DNA of 64,000 nt. It comes from Panorpa germanica. Lineage: Eukaryota > Arthropoda > Insecta > Mecoptera > Panorpidae. Under the pieces are notes generated by a model. The model made no database searches. It worked only from the letters and a program-made list of their open reading frames with translations, and was not told where the DNA came from. The stretch covers positions 124,001 to 188,000 of the forward strand of contig CAVMBN010000131.1 in assembly GCA_963678705.1 (NCBI GenBank), in the 5' to 3' direction. The position numbers and the translations under genes were made by a program. Of the stretch, positions 32,401 through 43,346 are shown piece by piece. Position 1 is the first letter of the stretch, and every line of letters starts with the position of its first letter.

Positions 32401-33226
32401 TAAGATGATACTCTCTCGCCATGAATTTTTGATGGATAAAGTGCTGATAATACTGCCCATACAAAACATTTGTCATCTTTATTCTGAACATTTATTACAG
32501 CCTTTTTTCGTTTTATTTCAACTGGTAAGTCAATAAATGATAAACAAATTGATTTATATTTACTATCATATTCACTATTTTATATAGAGCCCATCCACTT
32601 TGATTTTCTTGAAAAGTTTCTAAATCTTTTAATACAACATCAATAACATTTTCCTTATACCAATGTTTTAAATCTGTTGATACAAAAATTTCATTATTTT
32701 TAGTATTAAAATATTTGTATTCAAATATATGTTCTTCTTCTTTAGCTGATGGTAAAACAAATTCACCACAAAATATTACGTTAACTTTTAAAGCACTATA
32801 TTTTTTTAAAGCATTTTTAATTCTAAATGCAAACATATAAAATGCATCGTTTAAAAATTGTAATGGATCAATATGACTTAAATTATTTAACACTCCTGTT
32901 CTAACACGTCCTTTAAATGATGAATTTATTTCCTGCCATTTAATCCGATCACTACGTTTTATACTATTTATAGTTCCTCCTCCAACTTTTTGTTTATTTT
33001 CTAACAATGTTTGAAAATATTTTAAGACACTTATATTGCTTTCAATGCTTCGCTTATATCCAATTGAATAGGTATTTTTATTATTTTTTAATAACTTATT
33101 TAACAACTTTATATTTATTTTATTATAATCAGACCACTTTTTCCACTGAATACTTAAGTAATTTGAACTATTCAAATGTTTAATAATTGTTCTCATATGC
33201 TTAATAATCTTACAACCGTTATCCAT
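29436..33226 (-). pseudogene. PolB: Protein-primed family B DNA polymerase, broken
   Basis: About 1260 codons. Start MDNGCKII (ATG 33226). The N-terminal third is open to about 32530, where a one-base frameshift occurs. The middle part continues in another frame with an in-frame TGA at 32022-32024, and the last 832 codons (from 31934) are open. In that part: ExoI YADFES (25-30), an endonuclease VII-like Cys/His cluster (CHICEKPLQQDRARDHCH, 118-135), ExoII-like HNLSSYNSH (163-171), ExoIII YLKTD (316-320), motif A YLDVNNLYG (418-425), motif B KLMNNSVFG (565-573), and motif C YIDTDS (667-672). Polymerase catalytic residues are present, but the ExoII aspartate reads Asn. Length and domain order are normal for Polintons. 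Unable to give full-length protein unless the breaks are sequencing errors. Confidence 0.9.
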
Positions 33227-33297
33227 TTTAAATTATATATTTCAGTTTGAAAATCAAAATATAAATCACAATTGCTTTTAAAAGTTCATTTATTTAT
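33182..33297. repeat. Subterminal inverted duplication (right copy) with genuine PolB start
   Basis: Reverse complement nearly identical to 7449-7564. Includes the PolB ATG at 33226 and about 70 bp upstream. Confidence 0.88.
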
Positions 33298-33301
33298 ATT
33301 A

Positions 33302-33507
33302 CGCTCACACAGTTTAACACATGTGCTGCTTGCAAATTTCTGGTGAATTCGTGGTCTTACGAGTGCATATAAGATAACAAGGACTGCGCTTGTATCCAAA
33401 GTTCTCACACAGTTTAACACATGTGCTGCTTGCAAATTTCTGGTGAATTCGTGGTCTTACGAGTGCATATAAGATAACAAGGAATGCGCTTGTATCCAAA
33501 GTTCTCA
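33302..33507. repeat. 100-bp tandem duplication upstream of PolB
   Basis: tcacacagtttaacacatg...gtatccaaagttc occurs twice head-to-tail (start points 33304 and 33404), with a single substitution seen. No coding sense; lies in the PolB upstream region. Confidence 0.9.
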
Positions 33508-33514
33508 CAAATAA

Positions 33515-33595
33515 TTACACTGTTATAAATAATTTAACACTGGTATTGTAATAGTTATTTTTATAATCTGGATATGGTTTGTAACGATAAGCCAT
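33515..33595 (-). pseudogene. 5'-end fragment of the MAYRYKPYP gene (26 codons)
   Basis: The first nine codons and about 19 bp upstream (46 bp, 33569-33614) copy 7707-7752 in inverted orientation; it then diverges and stops after 26 codons. Mirror counterpart of the PolB-start fragment at the left end. Confidence 0.72.
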
Positions 33596-33903
33596 TATTA
33601 TAAAATGTTTAGTTTCTATGTTTAACAATCCTTAAGAATATATATCACAAATTATACTATAACCTTTCATATTATACCCCACCATGTGTAATATAACGTC
33701 ATTATAACATATAACTAACACTTTTGCACCTACAACGTCATAATCTTATAACCAGTAACAAATCAAACATAAGAATTAATATCGGTATCTCACTCTTTAC
33801 CACTATTACTTTCTCACTCATAACCTTGGGTATTGTAGAGAATGTACCAACAGATAAAAGCTGTAATGACGTCATCATTTTCTAAACCATATGAGTATAT
33901 AGT

Positions 33904-34169
33904 ACAGATACATCTAGGACACGAACATAAACGATTGGTTTCCGGAAATTGACGAAGAATGCAATAATTACGGCCATAACTTCAACACCAATGCTAACAC
34001 ACACGTAATACTTATTATCGCTATCTCACTCTTTCATATTACCCCACTATTACCCCCAACATTGTCTAGCCACGCCCCCTTCTTCATACCGTGACCTATA
34101 TGCATCCCCACCACAATACTTTACATCTCAACTTCTAAACTGTCCTAGAACCCGCTTTCTTACCCTACT
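33904..34169 (-). repeat. Polinton right terminal inverted repeat
   Basis: 266 bp; reverse complement matches 6370-6686 except for the extra stretch in the left copy and a few substitutions. Ends ...CCGCTTTCTTACCCTACT. Confidence 0.93.
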
Positions 34170-34175
34170 AATATA
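34170..34175. repeat. Polinton target-site duplication (right), aatata
   Basis: Identical to 6364-6369. Host sequence tgcatttttgtactcc resumes directly after it, as at 37768 in copy B. Confidence 0.95.
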
Positions 34176-35647
34176 TGCATTTTTGTACTCCTGAAATAGT
34201 ATAAAATTTATATAGAAAAAAATTAAATAATAATTTAAAATATATTATTATTAACTATTTTTAAGTGTAAATATTTAACTAAATTTATTATTATTATTAA
34301 ATTTATAATCTAATATTATCTTAATTACACTATTATATAAATAATTTGGTTTTGAAGTACAACAATATCTAAAACTACACATAATGTATATAACATTACT
34401 TATCATTGTAAGTAAATACATTTAAGAAAAATAATTATTTAAATAATATTTTGTAGTTTTATATGGTTGTGTGTAAGTTTTTAGAACACAAGGATATAAC
34501 TTATAGATGTAACTCATATTTTGTTGTTAATTATAATATATATGTAGTTATTTATAAAAATTTAATTTTAAGTTAACGGTATTGCAATGAGTCATACGAA
34601 AATTGATGCTAATACATTCACCGAGTCATGTAAATATTAAAAATCGCTTATAGCGATAATTTTGTATTAACTTTATTGGAACATAAATGGAATCGCATAC
34701 AACTGGGTGTCATAGAATAGTAACAATAAATATGTATCGGTTCTATTTCAATTTACATAATATTTTTAATAAAAAAAAGAAACATTTTTTATTTTATATA
34801 ATTCATTATATATCCTGATATATTTTATAATTATTGTAGGTTTCCAGGAAATTCAGTGGAAAATTCGGAGACGCCAAAATCTACCTTCGATAAATCTAAA
34901 TCTAAACTGTTCTTTTTATAAAATGAAATAAAAACTGTGATTTCCGGGATCCGGAAATCCTGGATATTTGGTATCATTAGACGTGTACCGGATCCGACAC
35001 TAATTTGCAGGATGCAATATATTAAAAAAATACGTGAAACCGATATCTTAAAAAAATACTCGCTTTGTGCATGAGTATTTGAATGCGTGGTGTGTACACG
35101 CTTTGCGCATCTAAAGCATTCACGTTCAGAACTGATTTAGTTACTATTACTTGTGAGGAAGAAATACCCATTGACAACAATTTTAAAAATGAAAACTCTA
35201 TGGAGAAGATAGTCCGAAGAATGGTTCGTAAAGATAATGTGGCCATTAGTTGGTTTTTTCATTGCTAGATTTGAGATATTTGTTTTCGAAAAGTGGATTT
35301 CAATATTCCAATAAGATATACTCGTATAGTTACAAATTTTGCAAATATTGTCAAAGCTGACTTCATTATTAATTTATTATTATCTTAGAAAGTAAGAAAA
35401 AAAATTCGTTTAAAGTTTTGATAAATGGACTTCTAGGAGAAAAATCATCGATATTTAAAAGAAAAACACTTTATCTGCGTTTAATTAAAATACAAAGCTC
35501 TTGCACTGCGAATATAGCGGTTATATTAGCGGTTTACGCAATAAAATACCCCTGGCCACGACACCTTTGACTATTCAGAATATTTCTATAATTATCCAAA
35601 TAAGCTGTTTTGAGCTCCCGACTATTTCTATGACGTTCCACTCAATA
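34176..35647. other. Copy A (right part) and unique spacer to copy B
   Basis: 34176-34944 is homologous to 37768-38763, but about 255 bp of copy B (38402-38656) is replaced by 26 bp here. 34945-35647 shows no match elsewhere in the window and no convincing ORF; it includes paired ggatccgg motifs near 34948 and 34989. No gene seen. Confidence 0.75.
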
Positions 35648-36292
35648 CGCGTAGTATTTGGTTCTAGAAAGATCACATGTAAGCAATAACAGATATACGC
35701 GGAATGCAGTTGTTTATGTTATCCCCAATGAACACGCGTATTAAGTTATGCGGCGACGAGTAAACAGCTTCGTTATTAAAATGTCTTGATATTTGTACAG
35801 GAATGCGCAACCTTTTCTGCTAATTCCAGTTATTATTTTATAACTATAATTTTTGTATGCTCAGACGCCCGCAAATTTGTAACAGTATATATATAAAATT
35901 CAAAGTTTGTTTGCATTCTTTAATGCTTGGCTAGAATTATAATATTGCAATACTACACCAATTATGTATTACTGTTGAAAAATAACTTGCAATAAATCAC
36001 CAATCTGACTGAGAAAGCAATGATGCAATAACAGTACCATTATAGTATTATGATTTTAGGGATAGGAATTAGCATTAAAAGTTAACCAATGGTATTTATA
36101 TTTGGAGCTAACATTTAGAATTTTCTTATGAAGATTTAATACCTTTTTAACTGTAACATGTTAAATAAAAATAGCTATTTAGTATCTTTTAGAAACAATT
36201 ATCGGCTATACTAAATATTCTTAAATTAAGTTAAATACAGATTTTCGTCAACAGGTCACGTTTTTAAATAAATATATTTCAGATGTACGTAC

Positions 36293-37090
36293 AGGGTGCG
36301 ACGCAAGAACATTATTATTTTAAAAAATCATAAAACAAAAATTTATTTAAAATATTTTTTAATTACTTCCTGAAAATAAAATCTTGAAAATGGCCTCCGT
36401 TTTGGTCAACTTCATTTACGATGTATGTATCTATGTTCGCAATAGCAGCATGAATATTGTTCTTCAGCTCACCAGGGCTTTAAGATTCTCACATAAAAAA
36501 TAATCGCAGGGTGCTATATTCATCTAAATCATCATGACGCATGTTTTCGATGCCCTTTTCTTATTGAAACAAAATCACGTATATTAAGTTTTTGCATCAC
36601 TACCAGTTTGTATGGATGAAATTTCAGGTCCTGATAAAAACTGCGTCTCACTGTGCAATCAGAAATTGAAAGATAAGCTATTTGTTTGCGTGCAGATCGC
36701 TCAGGGGATCTTAACACTGCCCGCCTCACTCTCTCGACATCTCTCTGGTGTCCTGATGGTTCTTAAAGGTTCTAGTTTTTTTCACACAATACTCATATCC
36801 ATAAACGTGTCCATCCACTGAAATATTATTCAGGAACACAATCTGCAGGCGCGAATTTGAATTTGAAATTGATTTCTGAATGGACACTGCATTGCAATGT
36901 ATGAACGGCCATTGCAAAAGGAAGACGTCGTGTCGAGTGCACGTTCATCCCCCGTGCGCTGCATGGTCGTTAATAAACAACAAATACTTGCACTACACTC
37001 TTTTTGAATGAGCAAAACCACACTCTCCCAGGATAAATGGGCGCTGTGTAGCCCGCGTTTTAAATAAGGAAATTCCCACGTCATACTCTT
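36293..37090 (-). pseudogene. Decayed mariner/Tc1-like transposase remnant (copy B)
   Basis: Same remnant as at 4895-5690, with the same broken frames and a few substitutions. The HTH-like SPERSARK/DCTVRR/FHPYKL stretch lies near 36540-36725. No catalytic core. Confidence 0.55.
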
Positions 37091-40000
37091 TACCTATCTG
37101 ACAAACAAATTAATTATTCTACATATTTTTATTTAGGTAAAAAAGTAAAGTAAGTCAGCTTACTTCCTTTTTAACATTAGCCATTCTATACTTAATTCAT
37201 AAGTCATATTTTTATTTAACTCGGATTAGGCAAAGCGTCTGCTTGGATTATGTTAACTATCCTGCAACTAAATTTCTATAATTAAAGATGTTTAACTAAG
37301 ACACATTTCTAAAACCATAAATAAATAAAATGGTCAGCAGTAAAATATCCTGACTCTCCACTGACATCCAGGCAACCAAGGCCTATATTATTAAAAAAGC
37401 ATATACAGAGATTTTACAAGATAAGAAACTAATCATTTATTTAATATTATATAATTTATATATAATATAATACATATACATATATATGAAATCTAACTTA
37501 CGATCTATACATGTGTGATAATCAGAATGAATAATTATCTATTACAACATAATATGTTTTATTTAAACATAAAAATAAGTTTGACATACGTACTAGTTTT
37601 AAAAACAATTTGCATTAAATATAAAATTATACCATCAACTTATTACAAAATAGTCTTCGCTAAAGGCAGCCCCGCACTGGTTTAGGTTAGTTTTTCTTAT
37701 TAGGAAGTCCATCTTATGACTAGGGAAAGAAAAAATAAGCGATTTTAAGAAAACTTCATAAAATATATGCATTTTTGTACTCCTGAAATAGTATAAAATT
37801 TTTATAGAAAAAAATTAAATAATAATTTAAAATATATTATTATTAACTATTTTTAACTGTAAATATTTATCTAAATTTATTATTATTATTAAATTTATAA
37901 TCTAATATTATCTTAATTACACTATTATATAAATAATTTGGTTTTGAAGTACAACAATATCTAAAACTACACATAATGTATATAACATTACTTATCAATG
38001 TAAGTAAATACATTTAAGAAAAATAATTATTTAAATATTATTTTGTAGTTTTATATGGTTGTGTGTAAGTTTTTAGAACACAAGGATATAACTTATAGAT
38101 GTAACTCATATTTTGTTGTTAATTATAATATATATGTTGTTATTTATAAAAATTTAATTTTAAGTTAACGGTATTGCAATGAGTCATACGAAAATTGATG
38201 CTAATACATTCACCGAGTCATGTAAATATTAAAAATCGCTTATAGCGATAATTTTGTATTAACTTTAATGGAACATAAATGGAATCGCATACAACTGGGT
38301 GTCATAGAATAGTAACAATAAATATGTATCGGTTCTATTTCAATTTACATAATATTTTTAATAAAAAAAAGAAACATTTTTTATTTTATATAATTCATTA
38401 TATTTCCTATATATATAAAGTTTTTGAATTTTAAATTTTATTTTGTAATAACATATTTTATTATTAAGTAACCCGCAGTTTGAGTTTTCTCCAAAGTTTT
38501 CTACTGGGCCAATTTTCTATCCAGTAGAAAATAACAATTTTTCAATTAAATTTTCAAAAAAAGTTAGCCTTGAACACTGTAAAACACTTGTATTTTTAAC
38601 GAACTAAAAGTTATAGCGCAAAAAATAAAAGTTTTTTTTCGTTTTTCCAAAATTACAGGTTTCCAGGAAATTCAGTGGAAAATTCGGAGACGCCAAAATC
38701 TACCTTCGATAAATCTAAATCTAAACTGTTCTTTTTATAAAATGAAATAAAAACTGTGATTTCTCATAAGCCTTAATGGTAAATGCAAAAAAATTCAAAG
38801 TTCAATATCTTTTTACTTCTTCTCTGCAGTTTTTCTAAAACTCATGAGATCATTATCCTAATATAATCTATTAACACTTAAAATTTTAGAAAATTTTAAA
38901 CGGTAATTCTCTGACCGACAATACTACCTTAAAGTTGTGTTGCAACCTATTTTATTTACATTCCAAAGGTGGAATTTTTAGCTAGTTCAATACGAGGTTT
39001 GCTGGTCACAGGGTCCTATAGGATCGCATCGCATCTATAACTATTTCTTTTGTCTCATACAACCAAGTAGTTGTTAGGCTTTCCAGTTGGCTACGAGCCA
39101 GAGATATATTATAGATCTCAGCAAGTAAAGAACTCCAATTTTGTTAGTGCATCAGAATTAAATTAACTGCATTTATATTGAATAGTGCATCATATAAGAT
39201 AATTTTAAATACTACAAATTATTATTAAGTTAGTATTATTAAGATATATACATAAATAACCATTTTAACTTTGTTTTAAAGTTTATTAAAAACATAGATG
39301 CAAGGATCAGTGGGTACGTTTATCTTCGTTAATATTTAAGTAACTATCCAATTTCTTATACCATTGTAGATCAAATTGTTTTAGTCTATTAAAAAGGTTA
39401 AATTTGCATACCATATTTTGTGCATTTTTCTTAACAATTAGTTCTGCCTAATTAATTGTTTCGTGTAGATCTCCTTGTATTAATGTACAATTAATGTAAG
39501 GCCTAACGGCAAGAAACATTAGATAAATATATACTTAAAACAACCAATCAATATTTAAATGGTAAAAATTTAAAATGCTATAAAATAGTCTGGTTTTTAA
39601 ACGAAATATTACAGATAATGAAATGTGAGTAAAGTTTATTCTTTGCGTACAAAAATCATTTTGTTTCACACAACTACACAAAAGTAGAATTTGACTTACA
39701 GCCTTTATATGTAATCATTATAAATAATTTTACTGACCCAACTACTTAAGTTCTGTTTAATACAACCATTATAATTTGATTTTTAAAGGTGGAAGTCATA
39801 TTTCTGATCTATCCCACTTTTATTAAAAAAATAAACTGATTTAATACAATTCATTATTAAAAAAATTTAAAATATGGTATATTAAAACGGTTAGTGAGTA
39901 GGTAATATATTTAAAAGTAGAGCTATTTAAAGCTACTACTAATTCATATTTTATAACATATTTAAAATGATCAATTTTAATGTTTATTTATTTATTTAAA

Positions 40001-40225
40001 AGTTGTTTAAATAAATCCTTCTTAATCATTAAACCAAACAGTGCCAAAATGGGACTGCTTTTTTAAGGCACCAATTAAGGTAAAAGGATTTTAAAATCAC
40101 AACTTATCCTTATTGATTTTACCAATAAAACAAATTTAATCTCTTTAATTTAAATATCCATACTCATGTGTATAAGTTGTAAATTATGTAGCTATTGTGA
40201 ATGTTTAAATATAAATATATATATA

Positions 40226-40828
40226 TGTGGAAAACGAGAGTACCATGCCAATCCTGATGTGGAAAACGAGAGCTATCCAACTTCTTATGTGGAAAACAAT
40301 AACCAATCCGCTAATCTGATGTGGAATCAAGGTACTCTTATTTAATTTAGGGCAAATGTCAATTCAATTAATATTCAACTATGTAATATCTTAGTTGGTT
40401 GTCAGGATGATAAAGAATCACATAAGTGGTTTAATACATTTATTAAATAAAATAATAACGATGATAATAATAATGATAATAATACAATAAGGTTACAATA
40501 TAAACGTTGGTGTTTACTTTACAAATACAGAACAATGAATGCACAAACAACCTTAAATTCTAGTTAATATATACTCAGTCCTACATTAGTTTTCAGCTAG
40601 ACTTATTAGGTTTGTTTTTATTACTTCTAAGAACACGTTTTTTTAATTTCGGTAAGCACACACCCTCAAGTATTCAGTCAGTGGTTTTAAGTTTCACACA
40701 ATATAATTGCTTTCACTTGGTTTCTGTTTAAAATATACCGTCATTATTCACATTCTTTATGACTTTCCTAGACCGGGTGTTATAGTTACGCCTACTTTGT
40801 ATGCTTGATATATTTTTACGATCCTACA
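40226..40828 (-). repeat. 3' LTR of Gypsy copy B
   Basis: 603 bp with TG...CA ends, near-identical to 51078-51680 and 54050-54652. The interior has three diverged gtggaaaac(g) repeats near its start. Confidence 0.92.
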
Positions 40829-41588
40829 CGGCCAGAAGACTATTCTTTGGCCCCCAAAAACGATACGTCACTGCTGTCATCTGTTTGCTGTTCGGCACCT
40901 GACCCATAACATCTCCGGTTTCAGAATCACAGTCGTCTGAAAACACGCTCCATGGCTTCATGTGATCGGCCTTTGAATGTGTACTAGAAGAACCTTCCCC
41001 TTCACCGATACGTCTTACCCTATACCGCTCATTTCGGTCAACTCCTGTAACCTGATACGGTCCTAAATATTTGTTATGTAATTTAAAACCAGTACCAAAC
41101 TGGGTTCTTTTTACGGCAACAATGTCTCCGACTTTGTATGTCCTAGCTGGTTTCCTATTTCTATTGAAATTCCTGGGATTCTCTTCCTGTGTTTTTAATA
41201 TTTGTTTCTTGGCGTTAACACGTAACTCGTGGAAGTCGTCCTCACGCATTTCTTGATTACTTTCTTCTAACAGCTGAGAGATATGCGTCTCATCTTCTGT
41301 TTTCATTGTCACACCTGTTAACAACTTGAACGGTGTAGTATTTATGCTACGCTGATAAGTTTTGTTTAATGTTTGCTCTTCGACCTTGCCGTCGTTCAAC
41401 CAGGTTTCTACATGCTTCTCCGCTTCTTCTTGTTTGCAGTAAGCCATACGTCGCGAATTTTGAAAAACAGGAACCTCATCGGTCATGTATATTTCTGCTG
41501 CTTCAGTAACCCTTGTTACTTTAGGTTCATAAGTTTTAACTAGTTCCTCAACTTTAGCCCTGGTACCTGCACTAATGTTATTACCCAT
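40824..41588 (-). pseudogene. Internally deleted Gypsy pol (RT start joined to integrase end), copy B
   Basis: 254 codons, open. The first ~75 residues read like the start of a Ty3/Gypsy RT (VPVFQNSRRMAYCKQEEAEKHVETWL). The text then jumps to the integrase C-terminus (INTTPFKLLTGV, then ARTYKVGDIVAVKR and KYLGPYQVTGV). RT catalytic core, RNase H and integrase DDE core are deleted. The same junction is in copy C. Cannot encode a working enzyme. Confidence 0.82.
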
Positions 41589-41816
41589 GACGATTTCATC
41601 GTCGGCTACACATTATATTATATTCTGCTCACTTTTCTCGTACTTTTTTCGCATAGTAATACCGTCTACACTTATTGTGGTTTCTACTTGGTCTAGCAGA
41701 GGTTTACCAATTACAACACTATGTCTAGTTGTACTTGATGGAACTATTAAAAAGTTAGTACAGTACTGTTCATTGTCTACTTTCACTTGAGCACTAAATT
41801 CACCTAAAACTTTGAT

Positions 41817-42502
41817 TTAAAATCCTCCGATTCCAGTCAATACAATATTGTTTTCACGCACAACCGCATTGTTACTCAATTTAATATAGTCGTCAGCTCT
41901 AATCAAATTCTGATCACTTCCGGTATCAATCAGATATTTAAAACTGATACTGTCTATGCTCATGTCTTTTGTCATATCACATGTTTTATTTGTGTTCACT
42001 AACAAAGCATCACTCGTTTTATTCGCGGTACAATTTCTCGAAATATGTCCCTCTTCGTGACATTTAAAACACCTTATTTTACTTTCACTTTTAATGTTTT
42101 TCTCACTTGGTTCGACCCTTTTATTCTCACTGTCTTGGTTACTTTTTCGGCACACGTTTGCTTTATGTCCGAGTTCATTACAATTAAAACATTTTATCGC
42201 GTTTAAGTCTTTTGTTCTGTCTTAACGTACACTAAAATTATTCCTTTCTTGCACTTGCAATAGTGTCGAATCATAGCGTTTTACTTTTAACAACAAATCG
42301 GGCACTGTTTTAAAGTCGCACATTGATAACACACTTATCATGTCTTTATTATTTAATCCGGCTATTATGTATTTAATCACGGCCTTTTCACTAATATTAT
42401 CACTCTTACTAGCAATCGCTTTCACCGAGTATACATAATCTTCTATTGCTTCGTTTTTTTCTCGTTGTCTCTTCATTAGTTCCATGTGTACGTCAGATTC
42501 AT
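41817..42502 (-). pseudogene. Gypsy gag-protease, copy B, cut by gap
   Basis: Two open stretches (42485-42222 and 42155-41817) separated by a stop near 42220. Gag with two CCHC zinc knuckles (the second CFKCHEEGHISRNC; the first near 42190) and protease LIDTGSDQNLI. The protease frame ends at 41817 while its continuation reads in another frame, a break shared with copy C. The N-terminal gag lies in the gap. Confidence 0.82.
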
Positions 42503-42702
42503 NNNNNNNNNNNNNNNNNNNNNNNNNNNNNNNNNNNNNNNNNNNNNNNNNNNNNNNNNNNNNNNNNNNNNNNNNNNNNNNNNNNNNNNNNNNNNNNNNN
42601 NNNNNNNNNNNNNNNNNNNNNNNNNNNNNNNNNNNNNNNNNNNNNNNNNNNNNNNNNNNNNNNNNNNNNNNNNNNNNNNNNNNNNNNNNNNNNNNNNNNN
42701 NN
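42503..42702. other. Assembly gap (200 N)
   Basis: Exactly 200 N. To the left is gag at the position equivalent to about 53350 in copy C; to the right sequence resumes at the position equivalent to 37606 in copy B. The missing piece should therefore contain the rest of gag, a 5' LTR, and the left part of copy C. The true length may well exceed 200. Confidence 0.95.
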
Positions 42703-43128
42703 CAATTTGCATTAAATATAAAATTATACCATCAACTTATTACAAAATAGTCTTCGCTAAAGGCAGCCCCGCACTGGTTTAGGTTAGTTTTTCTTATTAG
42801 GAAGTCCATCTTATGACTAGGGAAAGAAAAAATAAGCGATTTTAAGAAAACTTTATAAAATATATGCATTTTTGTACTCCTGAAATAGTGTAAAATTTTT
42901 ATAGAAAAAAATTAAATAATAATTTAAAATATATTATTATTAACTATTTTTAAGTGTAAATATTTATCTAAATTTATTATTATTATTAAATTTATAATCT
43001 AATATTATCTTAATTACACTATTATATAAATAATTTGGTTTTGAAGTACAACAATATCTAAAACTACACTTAATGTATATAACATTACTTATCATTGTAA
43101 GTAAATACATTTAAGAAAAATAATTATT

Positions 43129-43141
43129 TAAATATTATTTT
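43129..43141. repeat. LINE target-site duplication (left copy)
   Basis: taaatattatttt, repeated at 48884-48896. The exact length is uncertain by a base because of the A-rich tail. Confidence 0.88.
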
Positions 43142-43346
43142 CAGTTTACATCGAGTCTTCTTGGTGACCGCACGTATTTACAATAAACAAAACAATAAAA
43201 TAAATAGTGATCTTTTTTTTTTGCAAATTATAATATTTTTTTTTTCGTGATTTATTTTTATTTAAATTATAATTTATATTATTATTAAGTGTTATTAATA
43301 AGAAGTGAAGTAACTTCTATTTAATTATCACTGGTTAATTAACAAT

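Larger units (their letters stand above)
6370..34169 (+). mobile_element. Polinton/Maverick element, 27.8 kb, TIRs and TSD resolved
   Basis: Ends AGTAGGGTAAGAAAGCGGG on both sides as inverted repeats. The flanking 6-bp TSD aatata is at 6364-6369 and 34170-34175, and the unoccupied site is readable in copy B (37762-37767). It encodes the hallmark Polinton set: protein-primed PolB, RVE integrase with chromodomain, A32-type ATPase, adenain-like protease, double-jelly-roll MCP and minor capsid protein. Without the 12.7-kb nested foldback element it would be about 15.1 kb, within the family's usual 15-20 kb. Minus-strand morphogenesis genes occupy the left half; PLA2 (-), ATPase, DUF8207-like, small ORF and integrase (+) lie to the right of the nested element, facing PolB (-). 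Confidence 0.95.
35648..42502. repeat. Copy B of the duplicated host segment, containing a defective Gypsy element
   Basis: 35648-37767 matches copy A left part, 37768-38763 matches copy A right part, and 37606-42502 matches copy C. Neither the Polinton nor the LINE is present, so it supplies the empty site for both. 37100-40225 is AT-rich and I see no gene in it. It ends at the N gap inside the gag of its Gypsy element. Confidence 0.88.
40226..42502 (-). mobile_element. Defective Gypsy LTR element (copy B), truncated by gap
   Basis: 3' LTR 40226-40828 (603 bp, TGTGGAAAACG...CGATCCTACA), then a pol remnant and gag-protease up to the N gap. Preceding sequence aaatatatatata is the same as before the copy-C element, so B and C are one insertion duplicated with its flanks rather than two insertions. 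Confidence 0.88.

Noticed and set aside
35022..35268. Overlapping ORFs of 60-75 codons on both strands
   Set aside because: Short, mutually antisense, no recognisable domain, in non-coding spacer.
42446..42782. Open frames across the N gap
   Set aside because: They consist mainly of unknown residues from the 200 N and have no meaning.
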